From assembly GCF_000717335.1 (NCBI RefSeq), contig NZ_JNYZ01000020.1:62001-126000 (forward strand): a DNA stretch of 64,000 bases, given 5' to 3'. This document shows, one piece after another, positions 1-8,208 of this stretch. Under the pieces are notes generated by a model, which worked only from the letters and a program-made list of their open reading frames with translations, did not search any database and was not told the DNA's origin. Each line of letters starts with the position of its first letter. Within the stretch, counting starts at the first letter, position 1. The position numbers and the translations under genes are program-made. The DNA comes from Amycolatopsis jejuensis. GTDB taxonomy: Bacteria; Actinomycetota; Actinomycetes; Mycobacteriales; Pseudonocardiaceae.

Positions 1-83
1 CCCTCATGGTTCCCTTCACAGCCCTCTCGATTCCCTCATGGTTCCCTTCACAGCCCTCTCGATTCCCTCATGGTTCCCTTCAC
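1..83. repeat. 32-bp tandem direct repeat, 2.6 copies
   Basis: Two identical 32-bp copies (1-32 and 33-64) and a 19-base third copy (65-83). The unit begins CCCTCATGGTTCCCTTCAC. The same 22-base core recurs in inverse orientation at 33122-33143, so this is a dispersed intergenic repeat family rather than part of a gene. Positions 84-185 hold only C-rich sequence in which I see no gene. Confidence 0.9.
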
Positions 84-185
84 GGACTTCCCACCACCTC
101 ACCCACCCTCCCAACCGCAGCCGAGGCACCCACCCGGACCCGGGCACCCAGCCCCCGCCCTGCACCCCGATCCGAAGCCCCCACA

Positions 186-240
186 CGGTCTGAACGGCTT
201 GTAAAGGCATCTTTCCCGCCTTGAAAAGCCGTTCAGACCG
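186..240 (-). terminator. Large stem-loop at the 3' end of the PucR gene
   Basis: Perfect 15-bp inverted repeat: CGGTCTGAACGGCTT (186-200) pairs with its complement at 226-240. The loop holds a second 5-bp stem (AAGGC/GCCTT). The structure overlaps the last codons and stop of the leftward regulator gene ending at 233. It is a plausible transcription terminator, although no clear U tract follows. Confidence 0.6.
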
Positions 241-1717
241 TCGTGACACTAGCCGGATCATCCACCTCACCACCCAGCGCCTCCGCCACCTTCCCCATCC
301 GATACCGCAACGTATGCCGATGAATCCCCAACGCCGTAGCCGAAGCATCCGACTGCCCGTTGTGCGCCAGAAACGTCCGCAACGTATGCCGCAAATCGAT
401 CTTCCCCCCGGGCTCCGACAACGGCGCCAGCAACGCCGCAGCCCACCCCCGCACCTCGTCACTGTCGAGAAACCGCATCAACCCACTGGTAGCCACATCC
501 CCAGCACAAGTCAGCACCCCGGCATCCCCCGGCGAACTCGTGAACACCGCCCGAACCTGGTCCCAAGCCGCGCCGAGCTCCCCCGGCGGCGTCGGATCAC
601 TGACTGCCCCCCGAGCCAGCGGGATCCGCCGCAAAAGCGCCTCCAACGTGCGGGTATCACCCTCCGCAGGCGGCATCAGCACCACCACCCGCCCCCGCTC
701 CCACTCCGCCACCAGTGCGCGCAGGCTCCGCAGCCCATGGTCCCCCTCGGCGTGCTCGAGCAGCTCCCGCTCGTGCCCCGACGGCACCCCCAGAATCGCG
801 ACCCGCAGGTCCCCCTCCGGAAAGTCGGTGTCCAGCGCCTGCCCGATCGACGTGGCCAGCTCGACTTCCCCGGCCACCGCCGCCTTGAACACCGCCAGCC
901 GATGCTGCCGTTCGCTGTCCAGCACCCCGCGCGCACTATGGAGTTCCGCGCACAGCAACGACACCGCGGTGGTGACGATCGCCTGCTCCGCCGTGGTCAA
1001 CGGCGTCGACCGCCCGACCACCAGGAACCCCTGCACCCGCCCGCGCACCGCCAGCGGCAGCACCACCACCGACTCCCCCGCGATCGACATGCTCAAGCTC
1101 GCCGAATTCGCCCGGTCACGCAGTCTCGGCAGCTCGATCCGCACCCGCGCAACATGCATCCGCGCCGCCGGTACCCCCGCCCGGAACCCGCCTTGGGCGT
1201 CGAGCAGCAACGTCCAGCCCCGGATGGCTTTCGCCAGCCGAACAGCGATCGCCCGCGACGAATAGGGCGAAAGCGACGCCCGCGTCAGATCCCGTTGCGC
1301 GGAGACGGCGAAGTTCAGCTCCCGCTGCCGTTCGTCCGACAGATGCTCGGCGACCAACCGGCTCATCGCGGCAAACCCGGTCCCCGCGGGTACCGCGAGC
1401 ACCGGCAGCCCGGCGTCGGCAGCCGCGTCGACCAGCGTCTGCGGCACCTTCTGGTAGAACGAGCTCGCCCCGAACCCGAGCGCGACCGCCCCACCCGCCA
1501 CGAGCCGGTCGAGGTACTCCCGGCTCGCCGCCTGCCCCAGCGCAAGCCGCGACCCGGTGGTCAGCACGAGTTCCCCGCCCTCGAGGTACGGCGACGGATC
1601 CGGCAGTTCGCTGATCAGTGCCCAGGTGACGGCACGGTCGAGCGCGCGGGCCGGTCCCACGGCGAGTTCGAGCCCGAGTTCGCTGCGTTCGAGCAGCATC
1701 TGGACGGTGAGCGGCAT
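233..1717 (-). CDS. PucR/CdaR-type transcriptional regulator
   Basis: A 494-residue regulator. The N-terminal half (about residues 1-125, beginning MPLTVQMLLERSELGLELAV) has the purine-catabolism PucR layout. The C-terminus (last ~60 residues, with LRHTLRTFLAHNGQSDASA and a helix-turn-helix ending near IHRHTLRYRMGKV) is the PucR C-terminal HTH typical of this family. The ATG at 1717 was chosen because GGGAGG lies just upstream and the family motif starts there; a longer frame to 1972 lacks family similarity. It is divergent from the pxpB/pxpC-like pair and probably regulates it. PucR proteins usually respond to nitrogen or catabolite signals; the ligand here is unknown. Confidence 0.88.
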   Translation of the reverse strand: MPLTVQMLLERSELGLELAVGPARALDRAVTWALISELPDPSPYLEGGELVLTTGSRLALGQAASREYLDRLVAGGAVALGFGASSFYQKVPQTLVDAAADAGLPVLAVPAGTGFAAMSRLVAEHLSDERQRELNFAVSAQRDLTRASLSPYSSRAIAVRLAKAIRGWTLLLDAQGGFRAGVPAARMHVARVRIELPRLRDRANSASLSMSIAGESVVVLPLAVRGRVQGFLVVGRSTPLTTAEQAIVTTAVSLLCAELHSARGVLDSERQHRLAVFKAAVAGEVELATSIGQALDTDFPEGDLRVAILGVPSGHERELLEHAEGDHGLRSLRALVAEWERGRVVVLMPPAEGDTRTLEALLRRIPLARGAVSDPTPPGELGAAWDQVRAVFTSSPGDAGVLTCAGDVATSGLMRFLDSDEVRGWAAALLAPLSEPGGKIDLRHTLRTFLAHNGQSDASATALGIHRHTLRYRMGKVAEALGGEVDDPASVTTV

Positions 1718-1752
1718 CCTGCCTCCCGGAGTGCGGAGCCGGCGAAGTCTAA

Positions 1753-1836
1753 CCGGGCGGCCGCGTGCCTGCCGCCCGGAAGCACCACCCGGACGAACCA
1801 CGCGGCTGGACAAACCCCGGCCCCGGTGGGTAGAAC
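1753..1836. promoter_or_regulatory. Divergent control region: inverted repeat and candidate promoter
   Basis: Between the divergent PucR and pxpB-like genes lies an inverted repeat, CCGGGCGG (1753-1760) and CCGCCCGG (1772-1779). A candidate -35 TGGACA (1807-1812) and -10 TAGAAC (1831-1836) with an 18-bp spacer face the pxpB-like gene. The inverted repeat is a candidate PucR operator. This rests on pattern only. Confidence 0.4.
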
Positions 1837-1868
1837 ACCGCACGGCACAACGAAAACCGGAGGTCCCG

Positions 1869-2819
1869 ATGCCCGCAGCCCCGGCGCGGCCGGACGTCAC
1901 GTACCGGACCGCGGGCGATCGCGCGCTGCTCGTCGAGTACGGGCCGCCACTTCCGGTCGACCTCGGGCTCAACTTCTTCGCGCACGCGTCGGCCCGGCAT
2001 CTGGAGGCGCATCCGGTGCGCGGTATCCAGGAGGTCGCGCCCGGGTTGCGGTCGCTGCTCGTGCATTACGACCCGGAGGTGATCGGCCACGACGCGGTGA
2101 TCGCCGCGATGGACCGGCTGCACCGCGAAATCCCCGAGCCGGGTTCGCTCGTGCTGCCGAGCCGCCGGTTGAAACTGCCGATCGCGTTCGACGATTCGAC
2201 GTCCCGGGAAGCCGTGGAGCGCTACCAGATCACCACGCGCCCGGACGCGCCGAACGTCGTCGACGGCACGAACGTCGACTATCTCGTCCGCTCCAACGGC
2301 CTCCCGAACCGCGAGGCGCTGTACGCGCGGATCCTCGAATCCGAGTGGTGGAACGCGTTCACCGGCTTCTACCCCGGGCTCCCGTCGCTGCTGCCGCTCG
2401 ACCCGCGGTCGGAGCTGGTCGCGCCGAAGTACAATCCGGCCCGCGCGTGGACGCCCGAGGGCGCGGTCGCGTTCGGCGGGCCGTGCGTCGTGATCCACCC
2501 GATCGAATCGCCCGGCTCGTACCAGCTTTTCGGCCGTACGCTGCCGATCTGCGACCTGATCCGCCGTCCGCGGGCACACCGCGCCGACCCGATCCTCATC
2601 CACCCGGGCGACCGGATCACCTTCCACCGCGTCGAGGAGGCGGAGCTGATCGAACTGCGCAGGCAGGTCTTCGAAGGCCGCTACGACTACGACATCGAAC
2701 CGGGCCGCTACGCGGTCGCCGACCACCTGCGGGTACTGGCCGATCCGGCGGTCGCGGCCGAGGCGGCCAAGCGGCGCGCGGACCGGGCCGCCGCGCAGGA
2801 GCTGGTGAAGATCCCATGA
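1869..2819 (+). CDS. PxpB/KipI-family carboxyltransferase-like subunit (divergent)
   Basis: A 316-residue protein of the KipI / 5-oxoprolinase subunit B / allophanate-hydrolase-subunit-1 family. The N-terminus (YRTAGDRALLVEYG) and central motif FYPGLPSLLPLDPR with IHPIESPGSYQLFGRT match the cyclophilin-like core. It is longer than typical PxpB (about 220-240 residues): an extra segment and a C-terminal extension (about residues 235-316) are present, and the usual PGFxYL motif is altered. ATG at 1869 has GGAGG 6 bases upstream. It overlaps the pxpC-like gene by 4 bases (ATGA), so the two are translationally coupled. Classical PxpB acts with PxpC and PxpA to open 5-oxoproline using ATP. No PxpA (LamB/YcsF) is in this window, so the substrate is uncertain. 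Confidence 0.82.
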   Translation: MPAAPARPDVTYRTAGDRALLVEYGPPLPVDLGLNFFAHASARHLEAHPVRGIQEVAPGLRSLLVHYDPEVIGHDAVIAAMDRLHREIPEPGSLVLPSRRLKLPIAFDDSTSREAVERYQITTRPDAPNVVDGTNVDYLVRSNGLPNREALYARILESEWWNAFTGFYPGLPSLLPLDPRSELVAPKYNPARAWTPEGAVAFGGPCVVIHPIESPGSYQLFGRTLPICDLIRRPRAHRADPILIHPGDRITFHRVEEAELIELRRQVFEGRYDYDIEPGRYAVADHLRVLADPAVAAEAAKRRADRAAAQELVKIP

Positions 2820-3811
2820 GCAGGCCGGTCCCGACGCTCGAAATCCTCGAACCCGGCCTGCAGACGACCGTGCAGGACCATCCGGGACGGCGCGGCAGGC
2901 AGTCACTGGGCTTCTTCCCGTCCGGCCCGGTCGACCCGCTCGCCTTCCGGCTGGCGAACCTGCTGGTGGGCAACCGCCCCGGCGCGGCGGCGCTGGAAAT
3001 CCCGCTCGGCCGGTTCCAGGCCGGGGTGCTCGCGCCGGGCCGGATCGCCGTCACCGGCCCGGACACGACGGTGACGCTCAACGGCGACCCGATCCCGCAA
3101 TGGGAATCGGTGCCGGTGGAGACCGGCGACGTGCTGGCGTGCGAGGTCCTGCGCGGTCCCGGGCACCGGCTGTACCTCGCGCTGGCCGGCGGAATCGCGG
3201 TCCCGGAGGTGTTCGGTTCGCGGTCGACGTTCCTGCTCGCGGGCATCGGCGGACTCGACGGCCGCGCCCTGGAACGCGCCGATGTCCTCGACACGCTGCC
3301 GGTTTCGGGCCCGCCGCCGCGCCCGCGCCGCCTGCCGGTGTCACTGCGCCCGGCGTACCCGGTCTCGTGGGAGATCGAGGTGCTGCGCGGCCCGCACGCC
3401 GACCCGGATTTCCTGACCACGGAAGACTTCGCGGACTTCCTCGCCGCGTCGTGGCGGTGCGACCTGAGCTCGGACCGCGTGGGCATCCGGTTCAACCCGC
3501 ACCGCTTCCGCTGGGCCCGCCCGTCCGGCGACGTCGCGGGCGGGCACCCGTCGAACCTCCTGGATTCCAGCTACCCGCTCGGCGGAATCCTGGCGTATGG
3601 CGACGTGCTCACGATCCTCGGCCCGGACAGCAACACGTCCGGCGGTTTCGCCGTGATCGCGACGGTGGCGTCGGCGTCGTTCTGGAAGGTGGGCCAGCTT
3701 CGCCCGGGCCGCGATACGGTGCAGTTCCGGGAGATCGACCTGGCCCAGGCGGCGGCCCTCGGTGCGCATGTGCACCAGCTGCTGGACGTGAAACACCTGG
3801 AACCTGCTTGA
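2816..3811 (+). CDS. PxpC/KipA-family biotin-dependent-carboxyltransferase-like subunit
   Basis: A 331-residue partner of the preceding gene, of the KipA / 5-oxoprolinase subunit C / AHS2 family. The N-terminus (LEILEPGLQTTVQDHPGRRG) is diagnostic of the family. It continues with GFFPSGPVDPLAFRLANLLVG and near the C-terminus has LGGILAYGDVLTILGPDSNT, as in typical members. Length is normal for the family. The ATG overlaps the upstream stop (ATGA). The product should form a complex with the B-like subunit, in the cytoplasm, acting on a cyclic amide or urea-type compound. The gene ends 46 bases from the converging transporter gene. Confidence 0.88.
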   Translation: MSRPVPTLEILEPGLQTTVQDHPGRRGRQSLGFFPSGPVDPLAFRLANLLVGNRPGAAALEIPLGRFQAGVLAPGRIAVTGPDTTVTLNGDPIPQWESVPVETGDVLACEVLRGPGHRLYLALAGGIAVPEVFGSRSTFLLAGIGGLDGRALERADVLDTLPVSGPPPRPRRLPVSLRPAYPVSWEIEVLRGPHADPDFLTTEDFADFLAASWRCDLSSDRVGIRFNPHRFRWARPSGDVAGGHPSNLLDSSYPLGGILAYGDVLTILGPDSNTSGGFAVIATVASASFWKVGQLRPGRDTVQFREIDLAQAAALGAHVHQLLDVKHLEPA

Positions 3812-3856
3812 GCCGCGCTTCTCGCTGAGACCCTGCCTGAGCCGCGCTTCCCGGCG

Positions 3857-5200
3857 TCATTCCGCGGTGGTGGCCCGGATTTCCGCCTTACCCGCAGCAC
3901 TCCCGGCGACCGCACCCAGGTCCACCGACTTCGTCTCCTTGGCGATCAGCGACGCGACCAGCGAAATCGCGCCCATCACCGCCAGGTACACCGCAATCGC
4001 ATACCCGGTCCCGAATTTCGCATACAGCCCGATCGCGATGATCGGCGCGAGCGACCCGGCCAGCACCGACGCCAGGTTGTACGCCAGCGAAACCCCGGAA
4101 TATCGGATCTCGGTGGGAAACAGCTCGGCGAAGAACGCGCCGATCACCGAGCTGTACGCGGCGAAAATGAGCAACCCGCCCGCCACCGCGACCGTGATCA
4201 GGCCCGGGCTGCGCGTGTCCACCAGCGCGAAGAACACGAACGCCCAGACGATTGTGGCCGCCGACGCGACCAGGTACACCGGACGGCGGCCGACCCGGTC
4301 GGCGAGCAGTGCGAACAGCGGGATCGTGACCACCGCGCACGCCTGCCCGGCCAGCACCGCGGTGAGCCCGACGGAACTGGGCATGCCGAGCACCGTGGTG
4401 ACGTACGTGATCACGAACAGCGAGAACAGGTAGAACCCGGCATTCTCGCCGAACCGCGTCGCCGCCGCGAGCAGCACACTGCGCCAGTGCTTGCGGAGCA
4501 CCACTCCGGCCGGCAGCCCCGCGGGTTTCGGCGCCTCCTTGAACAGCGGCGTTTCCGCGACGTACAGCCGCAGCCACAGCCCGATGAGGACCAGGACCGC
4601 GGACAGCCCGAACGCGATCCGCCAGCCCCACGACAGGAACTCCGCCGAGGGCAGCACTGCGCCCAGCACGGCGAGCACCCCGGCCGCCAGCAGGTTGCCC
4701 AGCGGCGGCCCGACATTCGGCCACGACGACCAGAACGCGCGCCGCCTGCTGTCGCCGTGCTCGGACACCAGCAGGACCGCACCGCCCCATTCGCCGCCGA
4801 GCGCGAACCCTTGCACCAGACGGCACACGACGAGCAGCGCCGGTGCCAGCACGCCGACTGCCGCGTACGTGGGCAGCAGCGCGATCAGGAACGTGGACGC
4901 GCCCATCAGCAGCAGGCTCGCGATCAGCGTGGACCGGCGGCCCTTCCGGTCGCCGAGGTGGCCCAGCACCACCGCACCGGCCGGACGAGCCAGGAATCCG
5001 ACCGCGTACGTGGCGAACGCGAGGACGGTGCCGACCATGGGATCGTGCGCAGGAAAGTAGAGTTTGTTGAAGACAAGAGTGGATGCCGTGCCGTACAAGA
5101 AGAAATCGTACCACTCGACGGCGGTGCCGGCGAGACTCGAAGCCGCCACCACCCCCAATCGGGTGTGTTTCCGGGTACGGGCACTCTGCGGGTCGGCCAT
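3857..5200 (-). CDS. MHS-family (MFS) metabolite:H+ symporter
   Basis: A 447-residue, twelve-TM major facilitator of the metabolite:H+ symporter subfamily. Visible signatures are GTAVEWYDFFLYG at the start of TM1, GHLGDRKGRR in the loop between TM2 and TM3, and RLVQGFALGGEWGGAVLL in TM4. Such carriers import organic acids, betaines or aromatic acids. It is the last gene of a leftward run (nitrilase to flavin reductase), 26 bases after the flavin reductase, so it likely imports the substrate of that operon. No strong ribosome-binding site is seen before ATG 5200; translation may depend on read-through from the upstream gene. Substrate unknown. Confidence 0.88.
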   Translation of the reverse strand: MADPQSARTRKHTRLGVVAASSLAGTAVEWYDFFLYGTASTLVFNKLYFPAHDPMVGTVLAFATYAVGFLARPAGAVVLGHLGDRKGRRSTLIASLLLMGASTFLIALLPTYAAVGVLAPALLVVCRLVQGFALGGEWGGAVLLVSEHGDSRRRAFWSSWPNVGPPLGNLLAAGVLAVLGAVLPSAEFLSWGWRIAFGLSAVLVLIGLWLRLYVAETPLFKEAPKPAGLPAGVVLRKHWRSVLLAAATRFGENAGFYLFSLFVITYVTTVLGMPSSVGLTAVLAGQACAVVTIPLFALLADRVGRRPVYLVASAATIVWAFVFFALVDTRSPGLITVAVAGGLLIFAAYSSVIGAFFAELFPTEIRYSGVSLAYNLASVLAGSLAPIIAIGLYAKFGTGYAIAVYLAVMGAISLVASLIAKETKSVDLGAVAGSAAGKAEIRATTAE

Positions 5201-5226
5201 TTTCGGCTCCAGGACTCGGAAACTGC

Positions 5227-5745
5227 TCAGAAGAACCAGTGCACGGGCTCCGCGGCCCGGCCGGTGAGGTCGGCGAACCGTCCACTGTGGAATGCCAGTG
5301 GTTCGCCGTCGCGTTCGCAGACACTGCGGACCTGGCCGAACACCACCACGTGGTCACCGGCCACGAAATGCCGTTCCACGTCGCATTCGAGGTGCGCGAA
5401 GGCGTCCGGGATCACCGGGACGCGGTGGCGGCCTTCGGTCACCTCCAGTCCGGCGAAGTGGTCCTCGCCGCGGCGCGCGAAGCGGAGGGCGAGCTGTTCC
5501 TGCCGCGCGGACAGGATGTTGACCGCGAACCGTCCCGCCTCCACCACGGCATCGGTGCTGCGCGCGCCGATCGTCAAGCACACCAGCAACAATGGCGGTT
5601 CGAGCGAGACGGAGGTCAGCGAGTTCACCGTCATTCCGTGCGGCACCCCCGCCGCGCGCGTGGTGACCACCGCGACGCCGGTCGCGAACCGCCCCATCGT
5701 CCGGCGCATCGTCAGCGGGTCGACCTCGGCTGGTGTGGTGATCAT
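5227..5745 (-). CDS. Flavin reductase family protein (monooxygenase partner)
   Basis: A 172-residue flavin reductase of the HpaC-like fold. MRRTMGRFATGVAVVTT, then HGMTVNSLTSVSLEPPLLLVCL, is the classic FMN/FAD-binding N-terminal half; FAVNILSARQEQLA follows. It supplies reduced flavin to a two-component monooxygenase, here most likely the HpaB-like protein two genes upstream. The ATG at 5745 overlaps the stop of the cupin gene (ATGA); a longer frame to 5820 lies inside the cupin gene and is rejected. It acts in the cytoplasm and uses NADH or NADPH; which one cannot be told from the sequence. Confidence 0.88.
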   Translation of the reverse strand: MITTPAEVDPLTMRRTMGRFATGVAVVTTRAAGVPHGMTVNSLTSVSLEPPLLLVCLTIGARSTDAVVEAGRFAVNILSARQEQLALRFARRGEDHFAGLEVTEGRHRVPVIPDAFAHLECDVERHFVAGDHVVVFGQVRSVCERDGEPLAFHSGRFADLTGRAAEPVHWFF

Positions 5746-6113
5746 CAGGGCACCTCGGGCTCGGCGCCTCGCGCAGGATAGCGGACCTCGAACGTGACAA
5801 CGCCTTCGTCGGTGCGCCACGGGCCGTGCGGCATGCCCGGCGGGCGGCAGGCATACATGCCCGCAGTGAACGTGCGGCCGAGAGTCAGGTCGGTGAACGA
5901 ACCTTCGAGAAGGTAGACCTCCTCCCAGAAATCATGTTTCTGCACGCCCATCGGGGTCGAATCGGCACCGGGCTCGTATCGCAGGATCCTGGTCGCCACG
6001 CCGGTTTCCGGGTCCTTGGCGAGAATCCGCTCGGTGATTTTCGGGTCCCCGCCGGGACAAATCGTGTACCCGATGTCGGTGACCGGGAAGAATTCGTGCT
6101 CGGGTTTGCTCAT
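5745..6113 (-). CDS. Small cupin-domain protein
   Basis: A 122-residue single-domain cupin. The barrel motif is recognisable in KHDFWEEVYLLEGSFTDL and in the GMYACRPPGMPHGPWRTDEG turn, which carries a Pro-His-Gly metal-ligand-like element. The protein resembles the ChrR-like/AraC-sensor type of cupin. It overlaps both neighbours by 4 bases, placing it firmly inside the monooxygenase operon. It could be a dioxygenase, an isomerase or a small-molecule-binding accessory; the sequence does not decide. Confidence 0.78.
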   Translation of the reverse strand: MSKPEHEFFPVTDIGYTICPGGDPKITERILAKDPETGVATRILRYEPGADSTPMGVQKHDFWEEVYLLEGSFTDLTLGRTFTAGMYACRPPGMPHGPWRTDEGVVTFEVRYPARGAEPEVP

Positions 6114-7564
6114 CGGTCACTCACCTCGTAGCTGGACAGGAATGCGTCGACGGCGCCGAGCGCCTCGTCGAAACCGTAGTTGCGGAAGGCGTAGCCCTTC
6201 ACTACGAAAGGCGCGCCGGCGTAGAACATTTCGTACTGGTGATGGCGTCCGGCGAATTCACTGCCGACCACGTCCCACGCGAGTTTGAACAGTTTCACCC
6301 GTTCCTCGGCAGGCGCGGACGGACTGTGCACGTACCGATCGATGTCGGCGCGCGTTTCCGGATTCAGCAGGTCCGCGACACTCGAAGGTACCTGCAGCAC
6401 CCCGCCGCCGACCAGGTCGCGCAGGATCGCGAGCAGCCGCGGGTACAGCTCGGCCTGCAGGCCCATCGCGCCGTACACCGCACGGGCGCCGGGCCGCCAC
6501 AAGCCCTGTTCGTCGGGTTCCGCCGTGTATTCCGCGGCCAGCACCGACGATTCGACCACCGCCGTGAGGCTCGCCAGCTCGCCCAGTTTCTCGACCACGC
6601 CAGGGAATTTGTCGACGCCGTTCACCGCGGCGACCTTCCGCGCGAGCCCGGCGATGAACTGCGTCTTGACCATGAACCGGATCTGCGCCTGCCAATTGCC
6701 GAAAACGTGCGCGCCGGTGTCGAAGAACTGCCGACGCAGGCCCGCGATATCGCGGTAGACGAACACGCGCTCCCACGGGATGAATACGTCGTCGAACACC
6801 AGCAGCGCGTCGGTTTCGTCGTAGCGGGTGGTGAGCGGGTAATCGTACGAACTCGTCGCGGCCGGTGCATACGGGCGGCGGCAGTAGAGTTTCAGCCCTT
6901 CGGCGTCCACCGGAACGGCGAAGCCGAGTGCGAAATCGGCGTCCTCCGGACCGAGAGGTTTGATGCAGGACACGAAAATCTCGTCGGCCACCGCGCCGCC
7001 GGTAGCGAGCATTTGCGCGCCGCGGATGACAATTCCGTCCTCGCGTTCCTCCGCAACGCCCGCCTGGATCAGATCGCCTTCCCACGCGTGCGCGGTGGTC
7101 GCGCGCGACACCTGCGGCGGGATGATCGCGTATGAGACATAGAGGTTTTCCTCCACGACCCGCCGGTGATACGCGGCTACATTGGCGGAAAAGTCGCGGT
7201 CTCCTTGGGAAAACGCCTCCGGATGGGCGGAAAACGCTGCCACGAAAGCGCCGACGTGATCAGGACTGCGGCCGACCCAGCCATGCGTGTGCCGCGCCCA
7301 GGTGGTCGCCGCGGCGCGGTAAGCGGCCAGGTCTTCGCGGCTGCGCGGCGGCGTAAACAGGCGGTTGACCGCGTTTCCGGTGACCGGGTCAGCGACCGTC
7401 ATGCCGGACGCCGGGTCGGCCGCCAGGTCGAACAGTTCCGCAATGGTCTTCGCGATCGGCGCGAATGCCGGATGGTGCGCGACATCCTCGACGGGCGCGC
7501 CGTCGACGTAGATCCGCCGGGGGCCTTTCAATGCGGCCAGATAATCGGCTCCGCTGCGCATCAT
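6110..7564 (-). CDS. 4-hydroxyphenylacetate 3-hydroxylase (HpaB) family oxygenase
   Basis: A 484-residue FADH2-dependent monooxygenase oxygenase component with an acyl-CoA-dehydrogenase fold. Family features include YAIIPPQVSRATTAHAWEG, the FDDVFIPWERVFVYRD segment and the C-terminal helical bundle around VPSSVADLLNPETRADIDRY. Length is normal. Start ATG 7564 (a second ATG follows directly) has GAGGAG upstream and overlaps the DUF2848 stop. With the flavin reductase three genes down it forms a two-component hydroxylase that oxidises a phenol or N-heteroaromatic ring. Members act on 4-hydroxyphenylacetate, chlorophenols and pyrrole-2-carboxylate, among others; this one cannot be assigned a substrate. 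Confidence 0.88.
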   Translation of the reverse strand: MMRSGADYLAALKGPRRIYVDGAPVEDVAHHPAFAPIAKTIAELFDLAADPASGMTVADPVTGNAVNRLFTPPRSREDLAAYRAAATTWARHTHGWVGRSPDHVGAFVAAFSAHPEAFSQGDRDFSANVAAYHRRVVEENLYVSYAIIPPQVSRATTAHAWEGDLIQAGVAEEREDGIVIRGAQMLATGGAVADEIFVSCIKPLGPEDADFALGFAVPVDAEGLKLYCRRPYAPAATSSYDYPLTTRYDETDALLVFDDVFIPWERVFVYRDIAGLRRQFFDTGAHVFGNWQAQIRFMVKTQFIAGLARKVAAVNGVDKFPGVVEKLGELASLTAVVESSVLAAEYTAEPDEQGLWRPGARAVYGAMGLQAELYPRLLAILRDLVGGGVLQVPSSVADLLNPETRADIDRYVHSPSAPAEERVKLFKLAWDVVGSEFAGRHHQYEMFYAGAPFVVKGYAFRNYGFDEALGAVDAFLSSYEVSDR

Positions 7565-8208
7565 TCGCTCCTCTGCTTGGTTTCGTAGACGTGGGTGAGG
7601 GTCGGGCCGCCGGGCAGCTCCAGGTGGATACGCCAGTACGCGCCGGGGACGAATTCGCCGCCCAGCAACGGAAGCGTGCCGCAGTACAGCGCGAAGTCGC
7701 CGTCGACCGGGCCGAGGCGTTCCAGCAGGTCCACCGGATGCCGCAGCGCAGCCAGTTTCCCTTTCTGGTAAGGAAATCCGTCGACGCTGGAGTCCGCGAC
7801 GACGTGGTCCCAGTCCGGAATGGACGGTCCTGCTTCGACGACCACTTCACCGAGCGGTTTGGGACACACCGCTTTGGATTGCTCGACGCTGTCCCGCTCC
7901 AGCTCGCGATCGGTGTGATCGGATCCGACGCCGAGGAAATACCTTTCGGCGCAACGGATCAGCACCGGTTCGACCTCGCCGGACGTGCCCGCGCCGGGCA
8001 CCCCAACCACCGGCGCGGTGGTGAGCAATGCCGGGTCGAGATGGTAGAATGCAGGTACCGACGGCGGACGCGGCACGCCGATCGCCGCCAGTTCGGCGAT
8101 GTGCTCCTCCACGGCCGCTTCGTCGCGCCCGGTGTAACCGGCCACCACGAGCCGTTGCGGCGCAAAGGCGAGCTCCTCCCCCGTTCCTGCCACGTGCAGA
8201 CTGATCAT
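7561..8208 (-). CDS. DUF2848 family protein
   Basis: A 215-residue protein of the DUF2848 family, which is distantly related to fumarylacetoacetate-hydrolase-type enzymes. Recognisable segments include VVAGYTGRDEAAVEEHIAEL, YFLGVGSDHTDRELE and VEQSKAVCPKPL, with a C-terminal LPGGPTLTHVYE. The SDHTDRE and CPKP motifs are the conserved core. ATG 8208 is chosen because it overlaps the nitrilase stop (ATGA). In this operon it could hydrolyse or isomerise a ring-cleavage-type acid product. That role is inferred from context only. Confidence 0.78.
   Translation of the reverse strand: MISLHVAGTGEELAFAPQRLVVAGYTGRDEAAVEEHIAELAAIGVPRPPSVPAFYHLDPALLTTAPVVGVPGAGTSGEVEPVLIRCAERYFLGVGSDHTDRELERDSVEQSKAVCPKPLGEVVVEAGPSIPDWDHVVADSSVDGFPYQKGKLAALRHPVDLLERLGPVDGDFALYCGTLPLLGGEFVPGAYWRIHLELPGGPTLTHVYETKQRSE

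Noticed and set aside
221..2815. The N-terminal part of a 1196-codon plus-strand frame preceding the pxpC-like gene
   Set aside because: It is antisense to PucR and overlaps pxpB; the real pxpC start is ATG 2816, overlapping the pxpB stop.
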